Below, piece by piece: positions 1-9,365 of a stretch of DNA of 64,000 nt. A program made the position numbers and the translations under genes. Below the pieces are notes generated by a model. The model was not told the origin of the DNA, made no database searches, and worked only from the letters and a program-made list of their open reading frames with translations. This DNA comes from Sutcliffiella horikoshii DSM 8719 (GTDB lineage: Bacteria; Bacillota; Bacilli; Bacillales; Bacillaceae_I), in contig LQXN01000064.1 of the NCBI GenBank assembly GCA_001648575.1, positions 186,001 through 250,000 of the forward strand, given 5' to 3'. Every line of letters starts with the position of its first letter. Position 1 is the stretch's first letter.

Positions 1-264
1 CCTTGGGGCATCACCACCATAATTAATCTCTATCTCACCCTCACCCATTTCCTCCATGGCAAAAGAAATGACATCTGTCGGGCGGTCCTTATCTCGGTAT
101 TCACGGTTGATTTCCTGTATTTTTTCATTTTCTACAAAGGTAACTGAGAGTTCTGCCCCGACCTGAATGCCTTCTTTGCCTGCAGTGAAAATCAACAAAT
201 CTTTGATTTCTTCCCATTGTTCATCAGTCAATCTTGAAGTTTCGTCTATCATATCAATTTCCAT
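1..264 (-). CDS. ybeY: Endoribonuclease YbeY, N-terminal part (cut by window edge)
   Basis: YbeY is a zinc-dependent endoribonuclease acting in 16S rRNA 3' maturation and ribosome quality control. The 88 visible codons contain the family signature YRDKDRPTDVISFAMEE. The zinc-binding HxxxxxH lies beyond the window edge. I chose the ATG at 264 because a GAGG sits 9 bases upstream; an in-frame ATG at 273 would add three residues but has almost no spacing. The start lies immediately after the pgpH stop, so the two are translationally linked within the phoH-pgpH-ybeY operon. Identification rests on the signature and on synteny. Confidence 0.92.
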   Translation of the reverse strand, partial: MEIDMIDETSRLTDEQWEEIKDLLIFTAGKEGIQVGAELSVTFVENEKIQEINREYRDKDRPTDVISFAMEEMGEGEIEINYGGDAPR

Positions 265-265
265 C

Positions 266-2473
266 TTACTCATCCTCTCCTTTCGGATACTCGATCCTAG
301 AGTGAAAAATACCTTGTAACGTTTCACAGAAGGAGCGACCGATTTCCTCGAGTTCTTTGAATGTCAGGGAACAGTCACTATACTGCCCATCCTGAAGTCG
401 GTCTTTAATAATAGCTTTTACAATACTCTCAATTTTATCGGGAGTCGGATTGTTCAATGATCTTACCGCCGCTTCAATGCTATCGGCAGTCCCGACTATT
501 GCCGCTTCCTTGGAGGAGGCTTTCGGTCCAGGATAACGGTATTCCTCTTCTGGAGTCGCTTCATTCTTTTCTTTCGCTTTAAAATAAAAGAACTTTAACA
601 AAGTTGTTCCATGATGCTGAGCTGCTATATCCACAATTTCTTTCGGCATATTGTGTTCACGGAGGATCTGTGCCCCATCTGTTGCATGTGCAACAATGAT
701 ATTCCTGCTCGTTTGTGGAGGAAGCTTATCATGTGGGTTGGACCTTCCCATCTGGTTTTCGATAAAGTAGTGCGGCCTTTTTGTTTTCCCGATGTCATGG
801 TAATAGGAAGCTACCCTTGCTAGCAATCCGTTCGCCCCTACAGCTTCACATGCTGATTCAGACAGGTTTGCAACCATGACACTATGATGGTACGTACCAG
901 GTGTTTCCATCAGGATCTTTCTGAGTAAAGGATGATTCGGGTTGGAAAGCTCCAATAATTTCATGGTGGAAAGCATTCCGAAGCCCACCTCGAAGAATGG
1001 TAAAATCCCAATGGTCAGAACTGCGGAAACCACCCCAGAACCGATGGCCATTGTCCCATTGATGCCAAGCTCCAATAGCTCAGTCATTCCAGACAGATCA
1101 CGATTTGTGAGCAATACCATCGCAATAACCGTTATCACATTAATGAACGATACAAAAAGACCTGTCTGCAGGATGGTGAGACGCCTGTTATGCTGATTCA
1201 AAAACAGTACAGAGGCTACAGCAGAGATGATTAAGTAAGAACCAACCGTATAGTTCATCGCGCCTGGAACCATATTAAAAATAAAGCTGCCGCATATACC
1301 GAAAATGATACTGGAAAGAATGGCAATACGGTCATTTATCAACATTTTTATCAGCATTGCCCCCATTGCCACCGGGGCGATATAGCCAATTTCCGTTGTA
1401 TTCAATGTTTGAAAGAAACTGAATATCTTCAACAATATCAACGTGATGGAAAAAATCAGAAGGTACATCGTCAAATACGTATTTTTACTATGAATGGTTG
1501 TGTCTATGTTTTTAAACAGATAAATCAATGCAAATATCATCAACCCTATAATAATCAGCAAGCCCACAAATGGGGCTATGCTATTCGATTGATCGACAAA
1601 TCCCGCAACAGAAAGAAGTCTGTAGATATCGCGATCAATGAATTGCCCCGCTTTTACTAACGTATCCCCTTGTGATATCCTCACCGGCTCAACAGAATCT
1701 ATTGCTTGCTGCCTCTTCTCTTGTGTTTGGGCAGAATCATAGATGACATTGGGAACGACAGAAAGACTGGAAAGATTGATAATCACACTCGGGACATTCC
1801 CCGTTAGTGATAGTTCCGTCCTGAGGCCGTTTCTCGCTTCGGTCAGGTTTTCAGGTGTATGGATATCCCTTGACATGGCATTATTGATAGCAGTAACGGA
1901 GGCATTTTTATATCTGATAAGATCTGTTTCTTTTGAAGAGAGTAAGAACAAAAGGTCTTCCTCGTCTAGTTCATCATTCCATTGCTCAGGAACCTGACCA
2001 TTTAGGGTCTCCTCCAAAAGCTTCAATTTCTCCGTATCTGTCAGTTGAATGGGGTCTGCTGCTTCTTCAGGTTCAGCTTCATCTTGTTCATCAGATGATG
2101 GAGTGGTTGATTCGGGAGGTTTCTCAAGTTCGATTATCTGTTTTTTTGTATCTATCAACACATCAAAAAAGTTTTCTACCCGGGCAACCTGCTGATAAGC
2201 ACGATCCTTGTCCCGATTATATTGATCGGGAACCTTATCTTCTGCTTCTTTTCTAAGGTTTTCTGTCGCTTCCCTGTCCTCAAAGCTATGCGGTGCCACT
2301 ATCGTCTTCTCGGCATTTGTAAAAAGCTGCACATTAACTTTCTCCGGTTTCACATTACTGAACATGATACCGAACATGATGAGCCCCAATAAGATGTAGA
2401 TGATGACATGATAAAACTTAAAGGTCTTCAAGTGTTGAAAAGAAATTCTCTGTTGTTTCAATTTCTTTTTCAC
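266..2473 (-). CDS. pgpH: Cyclic-di-AMP phosphodiesterase PgpH (7TM-HD family, YqfF)
   Basis: This 735-residue membrane protein has the family layout: one N-terminal membrane segment (about 20-42), a large extracellular region, about seven membrane helices (roughly 300-500) and a cytosolic HD domain. The HD residues are visible as YYHDIGKTKRPHYF near 560, with HHS just before and AQHHGT after. The family hydrolyses c-di-AMP to pApA and thereby affects osmotic and cell-wall homeostasis. An acidic low-complexity stretch (about 120-140) lies in the extracellular part. It sits between phoH and ybeY as in B. subtilis. Confidence 0.95.
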   Translation of the reverse strand: MKKKLKQQRISFQHLKTFKFYHVIIYILLGLIMFGIMFSNVKPEKVNVQLFTNAEKTIVAPHSFEDREATENLRKEAEDKVPDQYNRDKDRAYQQVARVENFFDVLIDTKKQIIELEKPPESTTPSSDEQDEAEPEEAADPIQLTDTEKLKLLEETLNGQVPEQWNDELDEEDLLFLLSSKETDLIRYKNASVTAINNAMSRDIHTPENLTEARNGLRTELSLTGNVPSVIINLSSLSVVPNVIYDSAQTQEKRQQAIDSVEPVRISQGDTLVKAGQFIDRDIYRLLSVAGFVDQSNSIAPFVGLLIIIGLMIFALIYLFKNIDTTIHSKNTYLTMYLLIFSITLILLKIFSFFQTLNTTEIGYIAPVAMGAMLIKMLINDRIAILSSIIFGICGSFIFNMVPGAMNYTVGSYLIISAVASVLFLNQHNRRLTILQTGLFVSFINVITVIAMVLLTNRDLSGMTELLELGINGTMAIGSGVVSAVLTIGILPFFEVGFGMLSTMKLLELSNPNHPLLRKILMETPGTYHHSVMVANLSESACEAVGANGLLARVASYYHDIGKTKRPHYFIENQMGRSNPHDKLPPQTSRNIIVAHATDGAQILREHNMPKEIVDIAAQHHGTTLLKFFYFKAKEKNEATPEEEYRYPGPKASSKEAAIVGTADSIEAAVRSLNNPTPDKIESIVKAIIKDRLQDGQYSDCSLTFKELEEIGRSFCETLQGIFHSRIEYPKGEDE

Positions 2474-2527
2474 TTTGTTTATCCCCTTCCATAAACGACG
2501 TGCATAAAATTCCGGTACAAGTGAAAG

Positions 2528-2545
2528 AGCCCCAGTTAAGGGGCT
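2528..2545 (-). terminator. Hairpin between phoH and pgpH
   Basis: A short inverted repeat (AGCCCC / GGGGCT, 6 bp stem) lies directly after the phoH stop. On the minus strand it is followed by only a weak T run, so it may cause partial termination or stabilise mRNA within the operon rather than end it. Confidence 0.45.
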
Positions 2546-2547
2546 TA

Positions 2548-3510
2548 TTATGATTCCAATTTATCGTACGCTTGAATGATTCGAGCTACCAACGGGTGTC
2601 GGACGACATCGGATTGTTCCAATTCTATGAACTGAATGCCGGATGTGTTTTTTAATATGTCCCGTACAACAGCCAGTCCTGACTTCATACCCTTTGGAAG
2701 GTCCACTTGGGTTATATCTCCTGTGATAACCATTTTGGATCCGAAACCAAGCCTCGTTAAAAACATTTTCATCTGAGCCGCTGTGGTATTTTGTGCTTCG
2801 TCCAATATTACAAAGGCATCATCCAATGTCCGCCCTCTCATATAGGCCAATGGAGCAATCTCAATCGTTCCTCTTTCAATCAATCTTTGGGTATGCTCTG
2901 AACCAAATACATCGTGTAACGCATCATATAGTGGTCGTAGATAAGGATCCACTTTCTCCTTCAGATCTCCAGGAAGGAAGCCTAGACTTTCACCTGCTTC
3001 CACCGCAGGGCGAGTCAGGATGATACGCTTCACATGGCCATTTTTCAAAGCAGTTACCGCCATTACAACTGCAAGATAGGTTTTCCCTGTTCCTGCTGGC
3101 CCGATACCGAATACGAGATCTTTTTTGCGTATGGCCGCTACATATTGCCTTTGACCTAATGTTTTGACACGAATGGATTTACCCTTCACATTTTTGGTCA
3201 ACTCTTCATCATAAAGCTCCAAGAAGGAATCCATCTTGTCCTCTTTTGCAAGTTGAACCGCGTATATGACATCCCTTTCACTAATGGATACACCCTTGCG
3301 GATGACTTCTAGCAGATTCTGAATGACAATATCTACTATCTCCACCTGTTTGGCATCACCGGAAACATTCACCTTTTCGCCGCGTGTCACAATGGAAACA
3401 CCCAATTCCTCTTCCAGCCTTTTAAGGTGTATATCTTGGTTCCCAAAGAGTGCAATTGCTTCGTTTGGATTATTTAGTTGTTGATTCATCATCACTAGTT
3501 CTTCTGACAT
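2548..3510 (-). CDS. phoH: PhoH family ATPase
   Basis: This 320-residue cytoplasmic P-loop protein (B. subtilis PhoH is about the same size) has Walker A GPAGTGKTYLA near 141-151 and Walker B FVILDEAQN near 234-242. The N-terminal third resembles a KH-like nucleic-acid-binding segment. PhoH-type ATPases are linked to RNA metabolism; the exact role in Bacillus is unsettled. Genomic linkage to ybeY is widely conserved. It starts 3 bases after the yqfD stop, indicating co-transcription from yqfD. Confidence 0.94.
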   Translation of the reverse strand: MSEELVMMNQQLNNPNEAIALFGNQDIHLKRLEEELGVSIVTRGEKVNVSGDAKQVEIVDIVIQNLLEVIRKGVSISERDVIYAVQLAKEDKMDSFLELYDEELTKNVKGKSIRVKTLGQRQYVAAIRKKDLVFGIGPAGTGKTYLAVVMAVTALKNGHVKRIILTRPAVEAGESLGFLPGDLKEKVDPYLRPLYDALHDVFGSEHTQRLIERGTIEIAPLAYMRGRTLDDAFVILDEAQNTTAAQMKMFLTRLGFGSKMVITGDITQVDLPKGMKSGLAVVRDILKNTSGIQFIELEQSDVVRHPLVARIIQAYDKLES

Positions 3511-3513
3511 TCA

Positions 3514-4701
3514 TTAGTCTCCTTGAATAATTGGTTCGATTTTTACAATATTTTCAATGACTTGGTAATGTATATCTACCCTTACTTTACCATTCTCCTT
3601 CTGAGTGCGCAAAACTTTTTCACCTTTTATCTGCGCATCTCTGTCTAAATTGGAAAGAACCTGATCCCTTCCCATTTCAATCGCCTGTTCTATCGCTTCA
3701 TCATCATCATATATTCTCTCAACTATTTCTTGTTCATGGAGGGTTTTTCCTACATAAGAGAATGGCAACTTCCATTTCCAGAAATAAAATGGCCTTTCCG
3801 CTGTATACTCTTCCTGCCGGTCAAATTCTGGAGGGAAGAATCCCCATACCGGGATATTCAGACTTCCCACTTTCAAATAATGTCTGTTATAAGCTTCTCC
3901 CGTTAAAACCGGAATGGTGGATTTAATAGGGATATCCACTTGTGTTAAATACCATGTTTCCCCGTATACTTCCCCAACTGCGGCAATCGATTTCTTATTA
4001 TTTTCCTTTCCAATAAAACCTGAAACAAGGACTTGACCTTTATCCACATAATCATTCACCTGAACAAGTGGTTGTCCTTTTTCTACGTAAATTTTAGCAA
4101 TCATGGCTTTTTTCTTAGCTACAAGGCTTCTCGGTGATAAGGTTTCAATCTTTTTGGGTTCATTCTTTTCCACCACTTCAAAATGATAGGATGTCCCATT
4201 CAAAACTACACCTATCCAGGTAATTTCACTTATTGTGTCCGTTAAATAGCGTTGAATACTCTCTACATCATGAAGAAAAAATTGAAATTTCCCCTTCTTA
4301 ACCCCAAGCTTGTCCAGCTCCTGCATGATTTTATGTTCTGTTGCTGGTTCAGCCCCCTTGATTTCGATGCTCCACACCATATTTGATAATAAAAAAACAG
4401 TAAGGAAGCAAACGATCACACCGATGATCAACCCGCTATTTTTAAGGGAATATTGCGTCAAGAATGGCAGTCCTTTTCTTGTTAAAAACCTGAATGTGCA
4501 ATCCTGTCTCTTTATGAGCGTTCTTAACTTCTTTACATCCCTTAAATTGACATGGCAGGTATACGCCTCCTGCCCCAGTTTTTTCACATTCCATATCTGA
4601 ATCCCATTCCGTAAACAATCATTAAAAAATCTTTCTATACCTTTGCCATGAAGTATGATTTTAACGCTACCTGTAAAAAAGTTCATCCATTGATTTTTCA
4701 T
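3514..4701 (-). CDS. yqfD: Sporulation protein YqfD
   Basis: This 395-residue protein has a soluble N-terminal part, one strong membrane segment (about 92-110) and a large extracytoplasmic C-terminal part, the usual YqfD layout. YqfD is a forespore-side or sigma-E-type sporulation factor of unknown biochemical activity; its loss reduces sporulation in Bacillus. It lies between yqfC and phoH as in B. subtilis, with short gaps on each side, so it is part of a yqfC-yqfD-phoH-pgpH-ybeY transcript. Confidence 0.9.
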   Translation of the reverse strand: MKNQWMNFFTGSVKIILHGKGIERFFNDCLRNGIQIWNVKKLGQEAYTCHVNLRDVKKLRTLIKRQDCTFRFLTRKGLPFLTQYSLKNSGLIIGVIVCFLTVFLLSNMVWSIEIKGAEPATEHKIMQELDKLGVKKGKFQFFLHDVESIQRYLTDTISEITWIGVVLNGTSYHFEVVEKNEPKKIETLSPRSLVAKKKAMIAKIYVEKGQPLVQVNDYVDKGQVLVSGFIGKENNKKSIAAVGEVYGETWYLTQVDIPIKSTIPVLTGEAYNRHYLKVGSLNIPVWGFFPPEFDRQEEYTAERPFYFWKWKLPFSYVGKTLHEQEIVERIYDDDEAIEQAIEMGRDQVLSNLDRDAQIKGEKVLRTQKENGKVRVDIHYQVIENIVKIEPIIQGD

Positions 4702-4716
4702 GTGAATCCCCCTATT

Positions 4717-5001
4717 TCATTCTTCCAGATACATTACTTGACTGATTTTACCTTCAAGTAGGATCTCTTCAGGCAAAATGGTTCTGATCACAAATGAATC
4801 CCCTTTTACGAGAAGCTGTCCCTGTTTCAGCAGCAAGCGAATTTCCGTATCGCTAAACGTAACCAACCCACGATGATTTTCAATATATATATGTATTTGT
4901 CCTATCATAGTTATGCGCGGCAGATCCATCATGACATCTGCGGGTAATTCCATATTGTTTGTAATCCAATTGTTCATACGGGAACGTAACTTTTTCAGCA
5001 T
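4717..5001 (-). CDS. yqfC: Sporulation protein YqfC
   Basis: This 94-residue protein matches YqfC in size, in motif (MMDLPRITMIGQIHIYIENHR region) and in position upstream of yqfD. It is a small soluble protein of the YabP/YqfC family, whose members are made in the mother cell during sporulation. Biochemical function is not known. A good GGGGG-type ribosome binding site precedes the ATG. It is probably the first gene of the transcript, because the region upstream holds a repeat and the terminator of the next operon. Confidence 0.9.
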   Translation of the reverse strand: MLKKLRSRMNNWITNNMELPADVMMDLPRITMIGQIHIYIENHRGLVTFSDTEIRLLLKQGQLLVKGDSFVIRTILPEEILLEGKISQVMYLEE

Positions 5002-5087
5002 GGAAAAACCCCCTTTCCTTTCATATGTATGAATGGAGAAGAGGGTTTAACACAGAATTTTTATGTCTGTCATAGTGTGAGTGACTC

Positions 5088-5243
5088 TATTTTGTCTCCC
5101 TTCCAGGCGCTTTGCTTTCCTGCGGCTGATCGGGGGCCATCCTCATTTTGGTGAGGGCCACTGAATAATATTAGGTTGTATCTCCTGAATGGGCAATAGG
5201 CGAAGACTCCGCTTGAGTCTACATTCCTTCCACTATGATCAAT
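5088..5243. repeat. Degenerate copy A of the dispersed intergenic repeat
   Basis: The segment shares with the other copies a GGCGCTTTGCTTTCCTGCGG start, a central CCTC block and an end reading CCTTCCACTATGATCAAT. The middle differs: at 5151-5169 it contains GAGGGCCACTGAATAAT, which resembles the terminal inverted repeat of the MITE-like element at 59850-60059. It looks like a decayed or composite copy with no coding capacity. Confidence 0.55.
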
Positions 5244-5251
5244 ACAAAAAA

Positions 5252-5284
5252 AACCCTGTAGAAGTTTGATTATCTACAAGGGTT
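5252..5284 (-). terminator. Intrinsic terminator of the nfeD-floA operon
   Basis: The stem AACCCTTGTAG / CTACAGGGTT, with a short loop, is followed on the minus strand by a run of eight T. It lies directly after the stop of the Gln-rich membrane protein gene. Confidence 0.85.
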
Positions 5285-5289
5285 CATGT

Positions 5290-5907
5290 TTATTTTTTTC
5301 TTTTTGAAAAGTGTTCAGCATAAACAGGACGATGAGGGTTCCTCGAACGAGGCTGGCCTAGAATTTCAGACCACATCACACCTTCGACCACACGGTTTGG
5401 TTTAATACGATGGCGGGAATTCACGACTTTCCCTTCTGAAAGCTTCAGTTCATCCCTTAGGATAGGACTGTCTTTAGAGATTTCCTGCCCTTTTATGGAC
5501 AGTTCCTTCACGTCTTGAGACACCTTATCCCTTATAGGGGAGATCTGTTCTTTTTTCTTTTCCACCTTTTCAAGGTAAGGGTTCACTCTTTCTCGAACTT
5601 TTTGTTCCAGTTCTTCCAGTTTACCTTCCCCGAAAACATCCTTATCCCAATCAAAACGCGGCTTTTCTTCCCTGTGAGGGGTAGAGGCACTTTCACGTCT
5701 GTAATCCTCATAGTCATCCTGCCTTTTTGAGGCAGCCTGAGAAGCGGCTTGCTGGCGTTGTTGACGCTGTTGTTGCTGTCTCTTCTGTTGTTGTTGCTGT
5801 TGTTCTTCTTGCTTTTTTCCCCTGAATAGGCTCGAAAGAATACCCAGCAGTACAATTATAAGCCAGGGAGCCTGTGTAAATATATCCATTATGGTTTCCA
5901 ATTGCAC
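5290..5907 (-). CDS. Gln-rich single-pass membrane protein at the yqfB position
   Basis: This 205-residue protein has one N-terminal membrane segment (about 10-27, APWLIIVLLGILSSLF). A glutamine/arginine-rich low-complexity stretch (about 30-65) follows, then a charged, probably disordered or coiled tail ending in KRKK. It sits directly downstream of floA, the slot occupied by yqfB in B. subtilis, but is much longer than I would expect for YqfB. Co-transcription with nfeD and floA suggests a role at flotillin membrane domains; that is inference. No enzymatic motif is seen. Confidence 0.75.
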   Translation of the reverse strand: MQLETIMDIFTQAPWLIIVLLGILSSLFRGKKQEEQQQQQQKRQQQQRQQRQQAASQAASKRQDDYEDYRRESASTPHREEKPRFDWDKDVFGEGKLEELEQKVRERVNPYLEKVEKKKEQISPIRDKVSQDVKELSIKGQEISKDSPILRDELKLSEGKVVNSRHRIKPNRVVEGVMWSEILGQPRSRNPHRPVYAEHFSKRKK

Positions 5908-5975
5908 ATCATCCTCCCTTCCTTAAAGGAGTTGCAGGAAAAGACTCCATTCTCTCCCTGCTTAATCTTTCAAAC

Positions 5976-6965
5976 TTACTTTTCTCCGTCTTCAGGTTGA
6001 TCTGTCAACTTGCCGATGGAGTCTCTCATATCCGTATCAGCTGTAATGTTTTGAATGTTCATATAGTCCATTACACCAATATTCCCAGTACGCAATGCTT
6101 CTGCCATCGCAAGAGGTACCTCTGCTTCTGCTTCCACAACCTTCGCACGCATTTCTTCTACGCGGGCGCGCATTTCTTGCTCTTGGGCAACGGCCATTGC
6201 ACGACGTTCTTCCGCTTTCGCTTGTGCAATTTTCTTATCTGCTTCTGCTTGGTCAGTTTGTAATTCCGCACCGATGTTTTTCCCGATATCAATGTCCGCG
6301 ATATCGATGGATAGGATTTCAAAAGCTGTACCTGCATCCAAACCTTTAGCAAGAACTGTTTGAGAAATCATATCTGGATTCTCTAGAACTTTTTTATGGT
6401 TATCTGCAGAACCAATTGTACTTACAATCCCCTCACCTACACGGGCGATTACGGTTTCTTCACCAGCACCACCGACAAGGCGTTCTATATTAGCACGCAC
6501 TGTAATGCGGGCTTTCGCTTTCACTTCAATCCCGTCCATCGCTACACCGGCGATGAATGGAGTTTCAATTACTTTCGGGTTAACGGACATCTGAACCGCT
6601 TCTAATACGTCACGACCTGCAAGGTCAATTGCAGCAGCTCTTTCAAATGAAAGTTCAATATTCGCACGTTGCGCAGCGATAAGAGCATTAACTACACGGT
6701 CTACATTACCACCAGCTAAGTAGTGACTCTCCAGTTGGTTCGTAGTAACCGCTAAACCAGCTTTATGCGCTTTAATCAAAGGATTGATTACACGGCTTGG
6801 GATTACACGTCTCAATCTCATCCCTACAAGTGTGAATATGCTGACTCTTACACCAGCTGCCAATGCGGAAATCCACAGCATTACCGGTACAAATGTCAGT
6901 AAAACGGATAGAAAGATAATTCCCAGTACGACTGCTAAAAGTATTACTAAAGTAGTTGGATCCAT
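5976..6965 (-). CDS. floA: Flotillin-like protein FloA
   Basis: This 329-residue protein has one N-terminal hairpin-like membrane segment (about 6-28), an SPFH/band-7-type domain and an Ala/Glu-rich coiled coil (about 235-290, many AEA and AKA steps). It is nearly identical in layout to B. subtilis FloA (YqfA, 331 residues). FloA organises ordered membrane microdomains and affects membrane fluidity, signalling and secretion. It is preceded by nfeD with a 20-base gap, the conserved NfeD-flotillin pairing. Confidence 0.96.
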   Translation of the reverse strand: MDPTTLVILLAVVLGIIFLSVLLTFVPVMLWISALAAGVRVSIFTLVGMRLRRVIPSRVINPLIKAHKAGLAVTTNQLESHYLAGGNVDRVVNALIAAQRANIELSFERAAAIDLAGRDVLEAVQMSVNPKVIETPFIAGVAMDGIEVKAKARITVRANIERLVGGAGEETVIARVGEGIVSTIGSADNHKKVLENPDMISQTVLAKGLDAGTAFEILSIDIADIDIGKNIGAELQTDQAEADKKIAQAKAEERRAMAVAQEQEMRARVEEMRAKVVEAEAEVPLAMAEALRTGNIGVMDYMNIQNITADTDMRDSIGKLTDQPEDGEK

Positions 6966-6985
6966 ATTCTAATTCCTCCTAAATA

Positions 6986-8323
6986 TTATTCAACAGAATG
7001 GATTTCCCGAACAACGATACGGGATCCTTCCGCTTTTACAATTCTCACTTTTTTGTTTGAACCGATAAAATTACCTTCTGTCACAACGTCAATTCTCTCT
7101 TCGTTGATAACAGCGGTCCCTGCAGGCCTTAGAGGTGTCATGGTGACCCCTTCTTGACCTACCAATTCAATTCTGGATACGTTTGATACATAGCCCTGCT
7201 CAGTATTTGTTGAATCACGGAGTATGATCCGGTCAAACAGACGGATCTTCTTACCGAATACCGTAAACAGCAGCACCATCGCAATAATAGTTACCAACAT
7301 AGCAATCAATAAGGATAACCCCATTCCTGCAATATCATCTGTTGCCAAAAAGAAGCTTGTAATGACTGCGCCCAGTCCGATGACACCAAGTATCCCACCA
7401 GGCACAAAGAGCTCCAGGACGATCAGCACCACCCCTACGACAAACAGGATTACCGTTTCCATTCCTGCTAATCCAGCCACAAGATGGCCGTAAAAGAATA
7501 ATAACAATGCGCTGATTCCCATAGCACCCGGAATACCGAAACCAGGGGAATACAATTCAAGTACCAGTCCAAGGGAACCGATGGATAATAGAATCGGGAC
7601 CACAATGGGATCAGTCAAAAATCGTGCAATCTTCTCGGCAAAAGTCACTTCAGAAGTAACAAGCTGCGCATCTTCATAACCTAAGTTATTTAGAAGTTCA
7701 TCCAGTGTAGAAACAGTACCTTCTGAATACCCTACTTCTAAAGCATTCTTAGGTCCCAAAGTAAGCAAAGAACCTTTTGCCGCGCCGACTTCGGGCAGGT
7801 CGATCTCTTTATCCGCCATTGCCATCGCGTATTCAGGATCACGCCCATGAGACTCCGCAGCGTTTTTCATTTCATTAAGCCAATATGATTGTGCCTTATC
7901 TTCGGCAGCATTGCCATCACCAGTAATAACGGCAGCCGCCCCCATACTAGCATTGGGCGTCATATAGATTTCATCCGCATAAAGTGCTAAATAAGCACCT
8001 GCAGATAAAGCCCGGTTGTTGACAAAGGCAACTGTTTGAATAGAAGTGCCTTGGAAGCTATTTGCAATTTCACTAGCAGCGTCCACAGCACCACCAGGTG
8101 TATTAATATCAAATACTATAAGGTCGGCCCCAGATTCCTCCGCGGTTTCAATGGACCTATTGATAAATGCAAGAAGCCCCTTTTCCACGGTACCATGCAC
8201 CGGAATGACATGCACCAACTTCTCGGCACTGCTAGTATGAGATGGAAAAAGCGGTAACGCCGATAAAATAAGCGCAAGCACAAAAGCGCTAACATAACTA
8301 ATACGAAGAACTTTTTTCATCAT
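6986..8323 (-). CDS. NfeD-family membrane serine protease (YqeZ)
   Basis: This is a long-form NfeD (445 residues). A signal or anchor segment (about 8-25) is followed by a ClpP/crotonase-like protease domain with the Ser in NRALSAGAYLA (about 103-113) and a conserved Lys further on. Then come four to five membrane helices (about 238-365) and a C-terminal OB-fold NfeD domain (about 380-440). Long NfeD proteins partner with flotillins and band-7 proteins. A near-consensus sigma-W promoter lies upstream, matching the known sigma-W control of yqeZ-yqfA in B. subtilis. Confidence 0.93.
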   Translation of the reverse strand: MMKKVLRISYVSAFVLALILSALPLFPSHTSSAEKLVHVIPVHGTVEKGLLAFINRSIETAEESGADLIVFDINTPGGAVDAASEIANSFQGTSIQTVAFVNNRALSAGAYLALYADEIYMTPNASMGAAAVITGDGNAAEDKAQSYWLNEMKNAAESHGRDPEYAMAMADKEIDLPEVGAAKGSLLTLGPKNALEVGYSEGTVSTLDELLNNLGYEDAQLVTSEVTFAEKIARFLTDPIVVPILLSIGSLGLVLELYSPGFGIPGAMGISALLLFFYGHLVAGLAGMETVILFVVGVVLIVLELFVPGGILGVIGLGAVITSFFLATDDIAGMGLSLLIAMLVTIIAMVLLFTVFGKKIRLFDRIILRDSTNTEQGYVSNVSRIELVGQEGVTMTPLRPAGTAVINEERIDVVTEGNFIGSNKKVRIVKAEGSRIVVREIHSVE

Positions 8324-8376
8324 GTCCTCCTCCCCAAATACCTTTTCATTTTATTTTCACCGTAACCATTATGTAA

Positions 8377-8402
8377 TACGCATGGAAAAACACAAAGTTT
8401 CA
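8377..8402 (-). promoter_or_regulatory. Sigma-W-type promoter of nfeD-floA
   Basis: On the minus strand TGAAAC is followed after exactly 16 bases by CGTA, the sigma-W consensus for -35 and -10. The -10 element is about 55 bases upstream of the nfeD start. Sigma-W responds to cell-envelope stress and is known to drive the orthologous operon in B. subtilis. Confidence 0.8.
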
Positions 8403-8540
8403 TCCTCGCAGATTTTTTATGAACTATATGCTAAAATGTGGCGGTTATGTGAACAACCATAATAGAAAGGGAGTTTAGTTCAGGAGATTGAATACCCAGC
8501 ATCCTTGAATCCATGTACTTGTCTGTCACAGCTTAAAAAA

Positions 8541-8566
8541 TAGCACCTTACAATGGTAAGGTGCTA
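8541..8566 (-). terminator. Intrinsic terminator of rpsU-yqeY
   Basis: A perfect 11-bp stem TAGCACCTTAC / GTAAGGTGCTA with a 4-base loop is followed by six T on the minus strand. It lies directly after the yqeY stop. Confidence 0.9.
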
Positions 8567-8576
8567 TTTTGGGTTT

Positions 8577-9020
8577 TTATGAAAGATGTTGTTGTACAAG
8601 TTTGTTAACAAGGCTACCGTCCGCTTTGCCTTTAACTTTAGGCATCAGTGCTCCCATTACTTTACCCATTTCAGCTTTCGAAGTAGCATTCACATCCGCG
8701 ATTGTCTGTTGGACAATTGCAGACAGTTCTTCTTCTGATAACTGCTCAGGCATATAATGTTCAACTATTGCAATTTCACCCTGTAATTTATGAACCAAGT
8801 CTTCACGACCGGCTTTATCAAATTCTTGGAGGGAGTCTTTACGTTGCTTTAATTCACGAGACAATACGGTAAGTTCTTCCTCTTCGGATAAGTCTCTGCC
8901 GTGCTTGATCGATTCGTTTTGAATCGAAGACTTAACCATTCGGAGTACGGAAAGCTTCTCTTTGTCCTTATCCTTCATAGCTTGCTTAATATCGGTATTT
9001 AAACGCTCGAGAAGACTCAT
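8577..9020 (-). CDS. yqeY: GatB/YqeY domain protein
   Basis: This 147-residue helical protein corresponds to the stand-alone YqeY family, which resembles the C-terminal tRNA-binding tail domain of the amidotransferase subunit GatB. It starts [20 protein letters not shown] and has the family-typical [10 protein letters not shown] and [17 protein letters not shown] motifs. Function is unproven; tRNA binding is inferred from the domain. It is co-transcribed with rpsU (15-base gap), a conserved pairing in Firmicutes. Confidence 0.93.
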   Translation of the reverse strand: MSLLERLNTDIKQAMKDKDKEKLSVLRMVKSSIQNESIKHGRDLSEEEELTVLSRELKQRKDSLQEFDKAGREDLVHKLQGEIAIVEHYMPEQLSEEELSAIVQQTIADVNATSKAEMGKVMGALMPKVKGKADGSLVNKLVQQHLS

Positions 9021-9035
9021 TCTTACACCCTCTTG

Positions 9036-9209
9036 TTAAAATTTACGCTTTCTAGCAGCCTCAGACTTTTTCTTTCGTTTTACGCTTGGCTTATCATAGA
9101 ATTCACGCTTTCTTGCTTCTTGCAACGTCCCAGTTTTTGAAACTGTACGTTTGAAACGGCGAAGAGCATCTTCAAGCGATTCGTTTTTACGAACAACTGT
9201 TTTTGACAT
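9036..9209 (-). CDS. rpsU: 30S ribosomal protein S21
   Basis: This 57-residue basic protein of the small ribosomal subunit starts [19 protein letters not shown] and ends in a Lys/Arg-rich tail. I set the start at 9209 because GGAGGGAGGG lies at the right distance and family members begin MSKT. A longer in-frame upstream extension has no support. S21 helps translation initiation on the 30S subunit. It is first in the rpsU-yqeY unit. Confidence 0.97.
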   Translation of the reverse strand: MSKTVVRKNESLEDALRRFKRTVSKTGTLQEARKREFYDKPSVKRKKKSEAARKRKF

Positions 9210-9365
9210 TCTAATTCCCTCCCTCCAGAACAACCACTAACATTTTCAGAAAATACATGATCTCATAAATGCAAAAAAGCATGTATAGAACATGTACTTA
9301 CCAATTATAATATATTCACTATTTCTGGTCAACAATTATAAGGAAATGCTTTAAAACAATCTGGA

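Noticed and set aside
5002-5087. Possible regulatory leader upstream of yqfC
   Set aside because: I saw no convincing promoter or riboswitch fold; only short AT-rich sequence before the repeat.
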